A DNA stretch of 64,000 bases from Hylemonella sp. GTDB taxonomy: Bacteria; Pseudomonadota; Gammaproteobacteria; Burkholderiales; Burkholderiaceae_C. Shown here piece after piece: positions 15,880-25,084 of the stretch. The position numbers were made by a program, and so were the translations under genes. The DNA is taken from positions 1 through 64,000 of the forward strand of contig NZ_JAPZSV010000001.1 of NCBI RefSeq assembly GCF_027532185.1, given 5' to 3'. How positions within the stretch are numbered: the first letter of the stretch is position 1; each line of letters starts with the position of its first letter. The notes under the pieces are model-generated. The model ran no database searches. It was not told the DNA's origin and saw only the letters and a list, made by a program, of their open reading frames with translations.

Positions 15880-16008
15880 CGCGAGCATCGCAGGTTGCCC
15901 CGGCGCAGCCGGGGTCACAGGCACCAGGGTCGCCTTTCTTTGCCTACTTTCTTTGGCGACGCAAAGAAAGTAGGTGCGCCGCCGGGCGCACATCCCGGCC
16001 AAACCCAG
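15880..16008. repeat. Dispersed intergenic hairpin repeat, copy 2
   Basis: This copy matches 1-129 with few differences. The 13-bp stem is CCTACTTTCTTTG (15943-15955) and CAAAGAAAGTAGG (15962-15974) with the same GCGACG loop. Two stem positions differ from copy 1, and each is matched by a compensating change on the other arm. The GC hairpin keeps its stem but changes its loop (AAA to GCA). The stretch 15771-15879 before it looks like more of the same element. 16009-16105 holds only the thyA upstream region. Confidence 0.8.
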
Positions 16009-16105
16009 CCACCGTGGCTAGCCTCGGCAAGCCACGCCCATCGCCCCGTGACCGGCTGTCACCCCTGCGCCGGGCAAGCACCCAACTTGTAGGAAAATCC
16101 CATCC

Positions 16106-16918
16106 ATGACCACCCGCCCCGTCCGTTCCCAGTACGAAGACTTCATGCGCCACGTGTACACCACGGGCCTACCCAAGACCGACCGCACGGGCACCGGCAC
16201 GCGCAGCGTGTTCGGCCATCAGATGCGCTTCGACCTCAACGAAGGCTTCCCGCTGGTGACGACCAAGAAGGTGCACCTCAAGTCCATCATCTATGAGCTG
16301 CTGTGGTTCCTCACGGGTTCGAGCAACAACAACTGGCTCAAGGAACGCGGTGTGACGATCTGGGACGAGTGGGCGCGACCGGATGGCGACCTGGGCCCGG
16401 TCTACGGCGTGCAGTGGCGCAGCTGGCCCACACCCGACGGCGGCCACATCGACCAGATCAGCGAGGTCATCAAGACGCTCAAGAGCAACCCGGATTCGCG
16501 TCGCATCATCGTGAGTGCCTGGAACGTGGCCGAACTCAGCAAGATGGCGCTCATGCCCTGCCACGCCTTCTTCCAGTTCTACGTGGCCGAGGGCAAGCTG
16601 AGCTGCCAGCTCTACCAGCGCAGCGCCGACATCTTCCTCGGCGTGCCCTTCAACATCGCGAGCTATGCCCTGCTCACGCACATGATCGCGCAGCAGTGCG
16701 ACCTGGGCGTAGGCGACTTCATCTGGACCGGTGGCGACTGCCACATCTACAGCAACCACCACGAGCAGGTCGAGCTGCAGCTCAGCCGCACGCCCTACCC
16801 CTACCCCACCCTGCACATCAAGCGCCGGCCGGATTCGATCTTCGACTACCAGTACGAGGACTTCGAGGTGCTGGACTACCAGTGCCATCCGGCCATCAAG
16901 GCGCCGGTGGCGGTCTGA
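16106..16918 (+). CDS. thyA: Thymidylate synthase
   Basis: This is a 270-residue enzyme that makes dTMP from dUMP with methylenetetrahydrofolate. The nucleophile is C152 in [14 protein letters not shown], and phosphate-binding arginines are in [23 protein letters not shown] and the C-terminal AIKAPVAV are also conserved. The length equals the usual 264-270. It heads a tight group with an EamA transporter and folA, the enzyme that regenerates the dihydrofolate produced here. Confidence 0.95.
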   Translation: MTTRPVRSQYEDFMRHVYTTGLPKTDRTGTGTRSVFGHQMRFDLNEGFPLVTTKKVHLKSIIYELLWFLTGSSNNNWLKERGVTIWDEWARPDGDLGPVYGVQWRSWPTPDGGHIDQISEVIKTLKSNPDSRRIIVSAWNVAELSKMALMPCHAFFQFYVAEGKLSCQLYQRSADIFLGVPFNIASYALLTHMIAQQCDLGVGDFIWTGGDCHIYSNHHEQVELQLSRTPYPYPTLHIKRRPDSIFDYQYEDFEVLDYQCHPAIKAPVAV

Positions 16919-16934
16919 GCAGGGCCCGGCGCTC

Positions 16935-17822
16935 GTGATCAGCCGTAAACAACTCGTCACCCTGGTCGCCCTCACGCTGATGTGGGGCATCAACTGGCCG
17001 ATGATGAAGTTCTCGCTCAGGGAACTCTCACCGCTGTACTTCCGCGCGCTCACGATGACGTGCGGCGCGATCTTTCTCTACAGCTTCTACCGCGCGCGCG
17101 GCCTGCGTATGCTGCCGCAGGGCGCGGAATGGCGCTCGGTCGTGACACTGGGCATCCCCAACATGCTGGGCTGGCACACGGTGTCCATCCTCGGCGTCAA
17201 GGAACTGGCCTCGGGGCGCGCCGCCATCCTGGGCTTCACCATGCCGATCTGGACGGTGCTGCTGGGCGCGCTGTTTCTCGGTCAACGCCTCACGCAGCGC
17301 ACCGTGGTGGCCGTGATCGCCGTGGCCGTCGCCATCGGCCTGCTAACCTCCAGCGAGTTCACGGCGCTGACCGGCCGGCCGCTGGGCATTGTCTGGATGG
17401 AGATCGCCGCCATCAGCTGGGCCATCGGGACGCTGATGATGCGCCGCGCCCACCTGACCTTGCCCGTGGAAACGCTGACCATCTGGATGATGATCCTGAC
17501 GTCGGTCTGCCTCTGGCTCATCGCCTTCGCCAGCGAGCCCTGGCCGAGCTGGCAGTTCAGCGCCCCCATGTGGGCCAGCCTGGTCTACGGCGCCTTCATC
17601 AATTACGGCTTTGCCCAGACCCTCTGGGCCGGGCTGGCCCGCCATCTGCCACCGGCGACGAGTGCCATGAGCGTGATGGCCATCCCGCTCGTGGGCACGC
17701 TGAGCGCCACCTTCATCGTCGGCGAATGGCCGACCTGGCAGGACTACCTGGCCATCGTCTTCGTGATGGCGGCGATTGCGGCCGTGCTGCTGCCCTCGCG
17801 CACCTCGAAAGCTTCCGCATGA
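16935..17822 (+). CDS. EamA/DMT family transporter
   Basis: This 295-residue inner-membrane protein has ten hydrophobic helices arranged as two EamA repeats (about 5-140 and 150-290). GTG at 16935 is the only sensible start after the thyA stop, giving VISRKQLVTLVALTLMWGINWP. The stop overlaps the folA start (ATGA at 17819-17822). The family exports or imports amino acids, nucleosides and other small metabolites; the substrate here is unknown. Its position between thyA and folA hints at a folate or nucleoside-related substrate, but that is inference only. Confidence 0.82.
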   Translation: MISRKQLVTLVALTLMWGINWPMMKFSLRELSPLYFRALTMTCGAIFLYSFYRARGLRMLPQGAEWRSVVTLGIPNMLGWHTVSILGVKELASGRAAILGFTMPIWTVLLGALFLGQRLTQRTVVAVIAVAVAIGLLTSSEFTALTGRPLGIVWMEIAAISWAIGTLMMRRAHLTLPVETLTIWMMILTSVCLWLIAFASEPWPSWQFSAPMWASLVYGAFINYGFAQTLWAGLARHLPPATSAMSVMAIPLVGTLSATFIVGEWPTWQDYLAIVFVMAAIAAVLLPSRTSKASA

Positions 17823-18313
17823 AACTGCACCTGATCTTCGCGCGCGCCGCCAACGGCACCATCGGCAAGAACGGCACCATGCCCTGGCATCTGCCCGAGG
17901 ACCTGGCCCACTTCAAGCGCACCACGCTGGGCGCGCCCGTCGTCATGGGCCGCAAGACCTGGGACTCCCTGCCGCCGCGCTTTCGCCCCCTGCCTGGCCG
18001 TACCAATGTGGTTGTGACACGGCAGCGCGACTGGCGAGCCGAGGGTGCACGGGTGGCGCATACGCTGGACGAGGCGCTGGAGCTCTGCGGCGATGTGAAC
18101 GACGCCTGGATCATCGGCGGCGCCGAGATCTACGCGCAGGCCCTGTCGCGCGCCAGCACGGCCGTGGTCACGGAGATCGCGGCCGAGTTTGAGGGCGACG
18201 CCTTTGCGCCACAATTCGGCCCCGGCTGGAAGGAAGTCCGACGGGAGGCCCACGTGTCCTCCACTGGCCTGCACTTCAGTTTCGTCTACTACACCAACAC
18301 CACAGGAGTCTGA
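17819..18313 (+). CDS. folA: Dihydrofolate reductase
   Basis: This 164-residue protein reduces dihydrofolate to tetrahydrofolate with NADPH. The catalytic acid lies in MPWHLPEDLAHFK (E27 or D28, at the place of E. coli D27). The NADPH-binding blocks VVMGRKTWDSLP and IIGGAEIYAQAL and the family start LIFARAANGTIGKNG are all present. It overlaps the EamA stop by 4 bp, so the two are coupled. It is the target class for trimethoprim; nothing in the sequence marks it as a resistant variant. Confidence 0.94.
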   Translation: MKLHLIFARAANGTIGKNGTMPWHLPEDLAHFKRTTLGAPVVMGRKTWDSLPPRFRPLPGRTNVVVTRQRDWRAEGARVAHTLDEALELCGDVNDAWIIGGAEIYAQALSRASTAVVTEIAAEFEGDAFAPQFGPGWKEVRREAHVSSTGLHFSFVYYTNTTGV

Positions 18314-18314
18314 T

Positions 18315-18908
18315 ATGTCCGGAGGCGGTTTTCACGTGCATGGCCCGCACGACCACGAACTCGAACACGCCACGCAGGCCGCGGCCCATGGCGAGCACGG
18401 CGGCGGCATGACCAACCAGATCGCGATGTTCACCGCCATCATCGCCACCGTCGGCGCGATCTTTGCCTACATGGGGGGCGCGACGCAGGCCAATGCGGGC
18501 CTGTACAAGAACAACGCGGCACTCAAGAAAACCGAAGCGGCCAACCAGTGGAACTACTTTCAGGCCAAGAGCACCAAGCAGTCGCTGGCCGAGGTCTCGC
18601 GCGATCTGACGGCTCGCGAGGCCGAGAAGGAAAAGTACCAGGCCAAGATCGACCGCTACGAGAAGGAAAAAGGCGAGATCAAGGTCGTGGCCGAGAAGCT
18701 CGAGGCCGAGGCGACCGAATGGGACAGGAAGAGCGATGAGCAGATCCATCTGCACCACCGCTGGGCCCAGGCCACCACGGTGCTGCAGGTCGCGATCGCC
18801 ATGGCTGCCATCGCCCTGCTGACCCGCAAGAAGTGGCTCGAGTACGCCATGTTCGCCGGCGGGGCGATCGGCGTGGCCATCGGCGGGCTAGCACTGTTCC
18901 ACATCTGA
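18315..18908 (+). CDS. DUF4337 membrane protein
   Basis: The 197-residue protein has a His-rich N-terminus (FHVHGPHDHELEHATQAAAHGEHGGG), a membrane helix (about 38-55), a charged coiled coil (about 85-145) and two C-terminal helices. This layout fits DUF4337, whose role is unknown. The histidines could bind metal. The ATG has a CAGGAG site and follows folA by 1 bp, so it is probably the last gene of the thyA operon. Confidence 0.75.
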   Translation: MSGGGFHVHGPHDHELEHATQAAAHGEHGGGMTNQIAMFTAIIATVGAIFAYMGGATQANAGLYKNNAALKKTEAANQWNYFQAKSTKQSLAEVSRDLTAREAEKEKYQAKIDRYEKEKGEIKVVAEKLEAEATEWDRKSDEQIHLHHRWAQATTVLQVAIAMAAIALLTRKKWLEYAMFAGGAIGVAIGGLALFHI

Positions 18909-18918
18909 GGCTCCTGCG

Positions 18919-19689
18919 ATGAAGCTCGCCACCTGGAACGTCAACTCGCTCAATGTGCGTCTGCCGCAGGTCCTGGACTGGCTGGCCGCGAACCCTGTGG
19001 ATGTGCTGGCGCTCCAGGAGCTCAAGCTCACCGACGACAAGTTTCCCTTCCAGGACTTTGCCGCTGCAGGCTACCAGGCGCAGAGCTTTGGCCAGAAAAC
19101 CTACAACGGCGTGGCCCTGCTGTCCCGCACAGCGCTGGAAGGCGTGGTACGCAACATCCCCGGCTTCGAGGACGAGATGGCGCGCGTGATCAGCGCCACG
19201 GTCCAGGGTGTGCGTGTGATCGGTGCCTACTTTCCCAACGGGCAGGAACCGGGCTCGGACAAGTTCGCCTACAAGATGCGCTGGCTGACCGCCCTGCGCG
19301 AATGGGTGCGCGGAGAGCTGACGCAGCACCCGCGGCTGGTGCTCATGGGTGACTACAACATTACCTTCGACGACCTGGATGTCTGGGACCCCGTCGGCCT
19401 GAAAGAGACCATCCACTGCACGACCGAAGAGCGCACCCATTTGCAGGCCCTGATCGCCCTCGGCCTGCATGACAGCGTGCGGCTCTTCCCGCAGCCCGAG
19501 CGCAACTACTCCTGGTGGGACTACCGCAACATGGCCTTTCGCCGCAAGCAGGGCCTGCGCATCGACCATATCCTGATCAGCGACGCGCTCAAGCCCCTGG
19601 CCACTGCCTGTGCTGTAGACCCCACGCCGCGCAAGAACGAACGCCCCAGCGACCACGCGCCCGTGGTGCTGGAACTGCAAGGACTCTGA
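18919..19689 (+). CDS. xthA: Exodeoxyribonuclease III
   Basis: The 256-residue protein belongs to the endonuclease/exonuclease/phosphatase superfamily. Motifs are ATWNVNSLNVR (metal-binding N), ALQELKLTD (metal-binding E34), GDYNITFDDLD (catalytic D and N), WWDYRN and the terminal RPSDHAPVV with the catalytic DH pair. It repairs abasic sites and removes blocked 3' ends. It starts 10 bp after the DUF4337 gene and is followed by ogt, so two DNA repair genes sit together. Confidence 0.92.
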   Translation: MKLATWNVNSLNVRLPQVLDWLAANPVDVLALQELKLTDDKFPFQDFAAAGYQAQSFGQKTYNGVALLSRTALEGVVRNIPGFEDEMARVISATVQGVRVIGAYFPNGQEPGSDKFAYKMRWLTALREWVRGELTQHPRLVLMGDYNITFDDLDVWDPVGLKETIHCTTEERTHLQALIALGLHDSVRLFPQPERNYSWWDYRNMAFRRKQGLRIDHILISDALKPLATACAVDPTPRKNERPSDHAPVVLELQGL

Positions 19690-19703
19690 ATCCTGCCCGG
19701 GCC

Positions 19704-20252
19704 ATGAGCACGCTGGCCTACGCCCTCTTCCCGACGCCCCTGGGCTTTTGCGGCATCGCCTGGAACGATCAGGCGCTGACCTGCGTGCAACTTCCCGAGA
19801 TCGACGCAGCCGCCACACGTCGTCGCATGGCGCACCGCTTCCCCGATCTCACGGAGGGCACACCGCCCCCTTTCGTGCGGAAGGCCATCGCTGCCATCAC
19901 CGCCCTGCTCGAAGGGCATCCGTCCGAACCGCGCGACCTCTCTCACCTGCCACTGGACATGACCGGTGTGCCGCCCTTTCACCAGCGCGTCTACGAACTC
20001 ACGCGACGTATCCCGCCGGGCCAGACCCTGAGCTACGGCGAGCTCGCGCAGCGCCTGGGGGAACCGGGCGCAGCCCGTGCCGTGGGCCAGGCTCTGGGCG
20101 CCAACCCCTTCGCGCCCGTGGTGCCCTGTCACCGCGTGCTCGGCGCACAGACCGGCACGGGTGGCTTCTCAGCCCACGGTGGGCTGCAGACCAAATTGAA
20201 GATGCTGGAGATCGAGGGCGCGCGCTTCGGCGGCCCCGGCCTGTTCGATTGA
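19704..20252 (+). CDS. ogt: Methylated-DNA-protein-cysteine methyltransferase
   Basis: The 182-residue protein removes alkyl groups from O6-alkylguanine onto its own cysteine, C142 in the motif APVVPCHRVLGA. The helix-turn-helix region IPPGQTLSYGELAQRLGEPGAARAVGQALGANP and the downstream GTGGFSAHGGLQTK are also conserved. It lacks an Ada-type N-terminal zinc domain, so it is a stand-alone Ogt-like enzyme. It starts 14 bp after xthA. Confidence 0.92.
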   Translation: MSTLAYALFPTPLGFCGIAWNDQALTCVQLPEIDAAATRRRMAHRFPDLTEGTPPPFVRKAIAAITALLEGHPSEPRDLSHLPLDMTGVPPFHQRVYELTRRIPPGQTLSYGELAQRLGEPGAARAVGQALGANPFAPVVPCHRVLGAQTGTGGFSAHGGLQTKLKMLEIEGARFGGPGLFD

Positions 20253-20314
20253 GGCCCCTCAGGTATTCATCCGGGGGACGCCGTGGAACGGGCTCAGCCC
20301 GGCCACTGGCTTGG

Positions 20315-20340
20315 TCCCCCTTCGCGCAGCAGAAGGGGGA
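20315..20340. repeat. C-rich/G-rich intergenic hairpin (dispersed family)
   Basis: A perfect 8-bp stem TCCCCCTT / AAGGGGGA has a 10-nt loop CGCGCAGCAG, followed by a second short hairpin (GCGGCGCAGCCGC). It lies between the convergent ogt and ntrC genes and could end transcription from either side, though it lacks a T run. Similar hairpins occur at about 41385, 44350 and 48105. Confidence 0.55.
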
Positions 20341-20362
20341 AGCGGCGCAGCCGCTCAGGGGC

Positions 20363-21841
20363 TTACTCTTCTAAGCCCAGTTCCTGGATCTTGCGCGTGA
20401 TGGTGTTGCGGCCTATGCCGAGCTTGTGGGCGGCCTCGATGCGGCGACCCCGCGTGTTGTCGAGGGCGGTGAGAATGAGCTTGCGCTCGAAACGCCGCGT
20501 CAGCTCGTCCCACACGTCCATGCGACCGCTGAGCAGCAGGCTCATGGCCTCGGCCTGCAAGCCGCTTTCCCAGTCGGTCACAGCTGCCGGGGCCACGCTG
20601 AGCGCCGCGGCCGGCGCGGAGCTCTCCACGCCGGTCGACGGCACGGATGCCGAAGACGCGGGCACCGAAGCGCCCTCACCCACTGCCAGCCCGATCTCAG
20701 GTGGCAGATCCTTGGGCTCGATGACCTGGGCGGGCGCCATGACGGTGAGCCAGTGGCAGACGTTTTCGAGCTGGCGCACATTGCCGGGAAAGCTGAAACG
20801 GCTGAGCTTCTCCAGCGCCGCATCCGAAATGCGCTTGGGCTCGACACCGAGCTGGCGTGCGCTCTGCTGCAGGAAATGGCGCGCCAGCATGGGAATGTCT
20901 TCGCGCCGTTCGCGCAAGGCCGGCAGGCGCAGGCGGATCACGTTGAGGCGGTGGAACAGATCCTCACGGAACACGCCTTCCTTGACGCGTTGTTCAAGAT
21001 CCTGGTGTGTGGCCGCGATCACCCGCACGTTGGCCTTGACGGCGCTGTGCCCACCCACGCGATAGAAGTGGCCGTCGGACAGCACGCGCAGCAGGCGGGT
21101 CTGCAGATCGAAGGGCATGTCGCCGATTTCGTCGAGGAAGAGGGTGCCACCCTCGGCCTGCTCGAAGCGGCCGCGACGCATGGTCTGCGCCCCGGTGAAG
21201 GCACCACGCTCGTGCCCGAAGAGCTCGCTCTCCAGCAGGTCCTTCGGAATCGCTGCCGTATTGATCGCGACGAAAGGGCCGTTGGCGCGCGGCGAATGCT
21301 TGTGCAGTGCACGCGCCACGAGTTCCTTGCCCGAGCCGGATTCGCCCGTGATCAGCACGGTGACGTTGCTCTGCGAGAGCCGGCCGATGGCACGGAACAC
21401 ATCCTGCATCGCGGGAGCCTGACCCAGCATTTCGGGCGCAGCGGTGATGCTCTCCTGCGCCACCTCCTCGCGCTGGCTCTCATCGACTGCACGGCGGATG
21501 AGCTCGACGGCCTTGGGCAGGTCGAAAGGCTTGGGCAGGTATTCGAAGGCGCCGCCCTGGAAAGCGGAGACGGCGCTGTCCAGATCGGAGAAGGCCGTCA
21601 TGATGATCACCGGCAAGCCCGGGTGGCGGGCCTTGACCTTTTCCAGCAGTTCCAGGCCCGAGCCGCCAGGCATGCGGATGTCGCTCACCAGCACCTGGGG
21701 GCCCTCGCCCTCCTCGTCCAGTGCTGCCAGCACCTCGCGCGGGTTGGTGAAGCTGCGCGTGGGCATCTGCTCGCGCTGCAGCGCCTTCTCCAGCACGAAG
21801 CGTATGGACTGGTCATCATCGGCGATCCAAATCGGCTTCAT
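20363..21841 (-). CDS. ntrC: Nitrogen regulation response regulator NtrC
   Basis: This 492-residue sigma-54 activator has a receiver domain (about 1-120, with the acidic pair in IADDDQS and the phospho-aspartate in VLVSDIRMPG) and an AAA+ domain (about 140-375). The AAA+ domain has GESGSGKE (Walker A), the sigma-54 contact motif GAFTGA and LFLDEIGD (Walker B). A Fis-type helix-turn-helix is at the C-terminus (RRIEAAHKLGIGRNTITRKIQELG). It turns on nitrogen-scavenging genes when phosphorylated by NtrB. It lies 32 bp after ntrB. Its likely target is the upstream region of glnA in this same window. Confidence 0.94.
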   Translation of the reverse strand: MKPIWIADDDQSIRFVLEKALQREQMPTRSFTNPREVLAALDEEGEGPQVLVSDIRMPGGSGLELLEKVKARHPGLPVIIMTAFSDLDSAVSAFQGGAFEYLPKPFDLPKAVELIRRAVDESQREEVAQESITAAPEMLGQAPAMQDVFRAIGRLSQSNVTVLITGESGSGKELVARALHKHSPRANGPFVAINTAAIPKDLLESELFGHERGAFTGAQTMRRGRFEQAEGGTLFLDEIGDMPFDLQTRLLRVLSDGHFYRVGGHSAVKANVRVIAATHQDLEQRVKEGVFREDLFHRLNVIRLRLPALRERREDIPMLARHFLQQSARQLGVEPKRISDAALEKLSRFSFPGNVRQLENVCHWLTVMAPAQVIEPKDLPPEIGLAVGEGASVPASSASVPSTGVESSAPAAALSVAPAAVTDWESGLQAEAMSLLLSGRMDVWDELTRRFERKLILTALDNTRGRRIEAAHKLGIGRNTITRKIQELGLEE

Positions 21842-21873
21842 GTCGGCTACACCCTTTGCTCAAGCCGCCTGGT

Positions 21874-22941
21874 TCAAGGCAGCGGTATCAGTATCTTGAA
21901 ATCGGTCCGGCCCGGCTCACTGTCACACTCGATCAGTCCATGGTGCTGCTGGACAAAGGTTTGCGCCAGCGTCAGCCCCAGGCCAGAGCCGCCTTCCCGC
22001 CCCGACACGAGCGGGAAAAAGATGCGGTCCTTGATCGAGTCCGGTACACCGGGCCCGTTGTCGATGACATGCAATTCCAGTGCCAGCTTGTAGCGCTGCT
22101 TGCCGAAAGTCGTCTGCCGAGCGATCCGCGTGCGGAAGGTCAGCCGGGCATCACCCGCGGCGATGCGCTCGTGCAAGGCCTGGCAGGCATTGTGGGCAAT
22201 GTTGAGCACGGCCTGGATCAGCTGCTCACGGTCGCCGCGGAACTCCGGTATGGAGGTGTCGTAGTCGCGCACCACGCGCAGGCCTTTGGGAAACTCGGCC
22301 AGGATCAGCGAGCGCACGCGCTCACAGACCTCGTGGATGTTGACGTCGCCCACCACATGCGGGCGGCGGTGCGGCGCCAGCAGGCGGTCCACCAGGGTCT
22401 GCAGCCGATCGGCCTCGTGGATGATGACGCGCGTGTACTCGGTAAGCTGGCCCTCGATCTCCATCTCCAGCAGCTGGGCCGCGCCGCGGATGCCACCGAG
22501 CGGGTTCTTGATCTCGTGGGCGAGGTTGCGGATCAGCTCCTTGTTGGCCTGAGCCTGGTCGATCAGGCGCTCCTCACGCTCCTGGCGGGCCTGCTGCTCC
22601 AGCGGCAGCATTTCGATGAGGATGTCGCCGGGCTGGTCGGTCTGGGTCAGGATGACATGGACTGGCAGAGGATCGCGCCCGGGACGCTTGAGCCAGGCGT
22701 CGTAGCGCAGGGCCGCAAACTCGTTGGCGCGCAGGCCACCCAGGGCCTGCAGCAGGACCTGGGGCTCGGTGTAGTGCTCGGGGAGCTGCGAGTCTTCGAT
22801 GCTGCGCCGGGACATGCCCAGTGCATCCTCGAGCGCCGCATTCGCGTAGACCACGGCGCCGTCGCCATGCACAACAGCCACGAGCGTGGCCAGAAGATCG
22901 AAGGGCTGGAAGCGGCCCGCAGGGGAGTCAGACGGTTTCAA
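21874..22941 (-). CDS. ntrB: Nitrogen regulation sensor kinase NtrB
   Basis: This 355-residue soluble kinase has an N-terminal PAS domain (about 13-120), a HisKA domain with the phospho-histidine in NLAHEIKNPLGGIRGAAQLL, and an ATPase domain with HVIDNGPGVPD and a GSGLGLTLAQ G box. It phosphorylates or dephosphorylates NtrC according to PII state. The only start that keeps the PAS domain is TTG at 22941, 5 bp after the stop of the preceding gene. I see no strong ribosome binding site, so translation may depend on coupling. Confidence 0.92.
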   Translation of the reverse strand: MKPSDSPAGRFQPFDLLATLVAVVHGDGAVVYANAALEDALGMSRRSIEDSQLPEHYTEPQVLLQALGGLRANEFAALRYDAWLKRPGRDPLPVHVILTQTDQPGDILIEMLPLEQQARQEREERLIDQAQANKELIRNLAHEIKNPLGGIRGAAQLLEMEIEGQLTEYTRVIIHEADRLQTLVDRLLAPHRRPHVVGDVNIHEVCERVRSLILAEFPKGLRVVRDYDTSIPEFRGDREQLIQAVLNIAHNACQALHERIAAGDARLTFRTRIARQTTFGKQRYKLALELHVIDNGPGVPDSIKDRIFFPLVSGREGGSGLGLTLAQTFVQQHHGLIECDSEPGRTDFKILIPLP

Positions 22942-22946
22942 GCCGT

Positions 22947-23465
22947 CTATTTTGACTCAGAAGCAGAGGCCGAGGCCGATGGCAGACGGTCGAGTTCACG
23001 CTTGAGGCCAGACAGATCGCTTTCATTGCGCTCGATGCTCGACTTGAGGTCGGCCACGCGGTCCAGGTACTTCTGGTGGTTGCGGAACTCAGGGCCCATC
23101 TTCTCGGGCTCGCCGTTGTTGTATTCCTTGAGCAGATCAGCCTGGCGGGCCTCGGCCTTGCGCAGCTCGGCTTCCAGAATCATGCGCGCATCGGCATCGC
23201 GCTGGCGCTGACGCTCGGCTTCCAGATTGGCCACAGCCTGGCTGGTGGCTGCCAGACGCACGCTCTCCACCGGACGGGGGCGCTGCACCACGGTGACATT
23301 GCCCCCCTCGACGAGCTTGCAGCCCTTCTGGCCGGGCTGGACGGTGTTGGTGTACTCATTACCGCAACGATAAATGCGGTTGCCCTGGGCTTGGGCCACA
23401 CTGGCAACCCCCAGGCTTGCTACCAAAAGGGTAGCGCTCAACGACAACAGATAAGTCTTCTTCAT
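22947..23465 (-). CDS. Secreted DUF4124-like protein between glnA and ntrB
   Basis: The 172-residue protein has signal peptide MKKTYLLSLSATLLVASLGVASVAQAQ. A short cysteine-containing block NRIYRCGNEYTN...GCKLVEGG, similar to DUF4124, follows. The remainder is long, charged and helical, likely a coiled coil (about 75-165, EAERQRQRDADAR...LKEYNN...LKSSIERNESDL). The ATG at 23465 has a GGAGA site. It is probably cotranscribed with ntrB (5-bp gap). A role in nitrogen control is not evident. Confidence 0.65.
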   Translation of the reverse strand: MKKTYLLSLSATLLVASLGVASVAQAQGNRIYRCGNEYTNTVQPGQKGCKLVEGGNVTVVQRPRPVESVRLAATSQAVANLEAERQRQRDADARMILEAELRKAEARQADLLKEYNNGEPEKMGPEFRNHQKYLDRVADLKSSIERNESDLSGLKRELDRLPSASASASESK

Positions 23466-23553
23466 GGTGATCTCCGCGCATCGCACTGCAGGGCGGTCTG
23501 TCAGTATCCTCATTTTCGACCGGAATTCAAACCCCTGAACCCGTCCGGAAACG

Positions 23554-23583
23554 AAAAAGGACGGCCGGAGCCGTCCTTTTTTT
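23554..23583 (-). terminator. Terminator after glnA
   Basis: A perfect 12-bp stem AAAAAGGACGGC / GCCGTCCTTTTT has a 4-nt loop and T runs on both strands. It lies 38 bp beyond the glnA stop and separates glnA from the ntrB-ntrC group. Confidence 0.85.
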
Positions 23584-23620
23584 GCGACAGGCTGTAACGA
23601 CGTACAGCCTGCGACGCCGA

Positions 23621-25036
23621 TCACAGCGAGTAGTACATGTCGTACTCGACCGGGTGCGGTGCCATGCGGAAGCGCGTGACTTCGCCCATCTTCAGCTCGA
23701 TGTAGGCATCCAGCATGGAGTCGGTGAACACGCCGCCCTTGGTCAGGAAAGCGCGGTCCTTGTCCAGGTAGTCCAGGGCCTGGTCCAGGCTGTGGCAGAC
23801 GGTCGGCACCAGCTTGTCCTCTTCCGGGGGCAGGTGGTACAGGTCCTTGGTGGCGGCCTCGCCCGGGTGGATCTTGTTTTCCACGCCGTCCAGACCGGCC
23901 ATCATCAGGGCCGAGAAGCACAGGTAGGGGTTGGCGCTCGGGTCCGGGAAACGAGCCTCGATGCGGCGGCCCTTGGGGTTGGCCACGAAGGGGATCCGGA
24001 TGGAAGCGGAACGGTTGCGCGAGCTGTAGGCCAGCTTCACCGGGGCTTCGAAACCGGGCACCAGGCGCTTGTAGCTGTTAGTGCCGGGGTTGGTGATGGC
24101 GTTCAGGGCACGGGCGTGCTTGATGATGCCGCCGATGTAGTACAGGGCGAAATCGCTCAGGCCAGCGTAGCCGTCACCCGCGAACAGGTTCTTGCCGTCC
24201 TTCCAGATGGACTGGTGCACGTGCATGCCGGAACCGTTGTCACCAGCGTAGGGCTTGGGCATGAAGGTAGCCGTCTTACCGTAGGCGTTGGCCACGTTCC
24301 AGACCACGTACTTTAGGACCTGGGTCCAGTCGGCGCGCTCGACCAGCGTGCTGAACTTGGTACCGATTTCGTTCTGGCCGGCGCCAGCCACTTCGTGGTG
24401 GAACACTTCGACCGGGATGCCCAGGGATTCGAGGATCAGGGACATCTCGGCGCGCATGTCCTGCGTGCTATCGACCGGGGGCACGGGGAAGTAGCCGCCC
24501 TTGGTCGTGGGACGGTGGCCGCGGTTGCCGCCTTCGAGCTGCTTGCCGCTGTTCCAGGGCGCTTCGTATTCGTCGATGGCGAACATCACGTTGCCGGGCT
24601 CGTTGCTCCAGCGCACGCCATCGAAGATGAAGAATTCGGGTTCGGGACCGAAGTAGGCGGTGTCGCCGATGCCGGAAGCCTTCAGGTAGGCTTCGGCACG
24701 CTTGGCGATGGAACGCGGATCGCGGTCATAGGCCTTGCCGTCGCTGGGCTCCACCACGTCACACTGCAGGAACAGCGTGGTTTCTTCGAAGAAGGGGTCG
24801 ATGTTGGCGGTGTTCGGGTCGGGCATGAGCTGCATGTCCGAAGCCTCGATGCCTTTCCAGCCGGCGATGGAGGAACCATCGAACGCATGGCCGGAGGTGA
24901 ACTTGTCTTCGCCGAAGGCCGACACGGGCACGGTCACGTGCTGCTCTTTGCCACGGGTGTCGGTGAAGCGGAAGTCGACGAACTTGACTTCGTTTTCCTT
25001 CACCATCTTCATCACGTCTGCGACGGTCTTGGCCAT
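23621..25036 (-). CDS. glnA: Glutamine synthetase, type I
   Basis: This 471-residue enzyme makes glutamine from glutamate, ammonia and ATP. Motifs are [11 protein letters not shown], the metal-binding [51 protein letters not shown] and NRSASIRIP. The adenylylation tyrosine is Y400 in [10 protein letters not shown], so the enzyme should be controlled by GlnE. The ATG at 25036 has an AGGAG site and gives the standard length. A sigma-54 promoter and NtrC-like sites lie upstream. Confidence 0.96.
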   Translation of the reverse strand: MAKTVADVMKMVKENEVKFVDFRFTDTRGKEQHVTVPVSAFGEDKFTSGHAFDGSSIAGWKGIEASDMQLMPDPNTANIDPFFEETTLFLQCDVVEPSDGKAYDRDPRSIAKRAEAYLKASGIGDTAYFGPEPEFFIFDGVRWSNEPGNVMFAIDEYEAPWNSGKQLEGGNRGHRPTTKGGYFPVPPVDSTQDMRAEMSLILESLGIPVEVFHHEVAGAGQNEIGTKFSTLVERADWTQVLKYVVWNVANAYGKTATFMPKPYAGDNGSGMHVHQSIWKDGKNLFAGDGYAGLSDFALYYIGGIIKHARALNAITNPGTNSYKRLVPGFEAPVKLAYSSRNRSASIRIPFVANPKGRRIEARFPDPSANPYLCFSALMMAGLDGVENKIHPGEAATKDLYHLPPEEDKLVPTVCHSLDQALDYLDKDRAFLTKGGVFTDSMLDAYIELKMGEVTRFRMAPHPVEYDMYYSL

Positions 25037-25084
25037 CTGGTACTCCTGGTAGGAAGGTTGATTAAAAGTTACGCTGGCACATGA

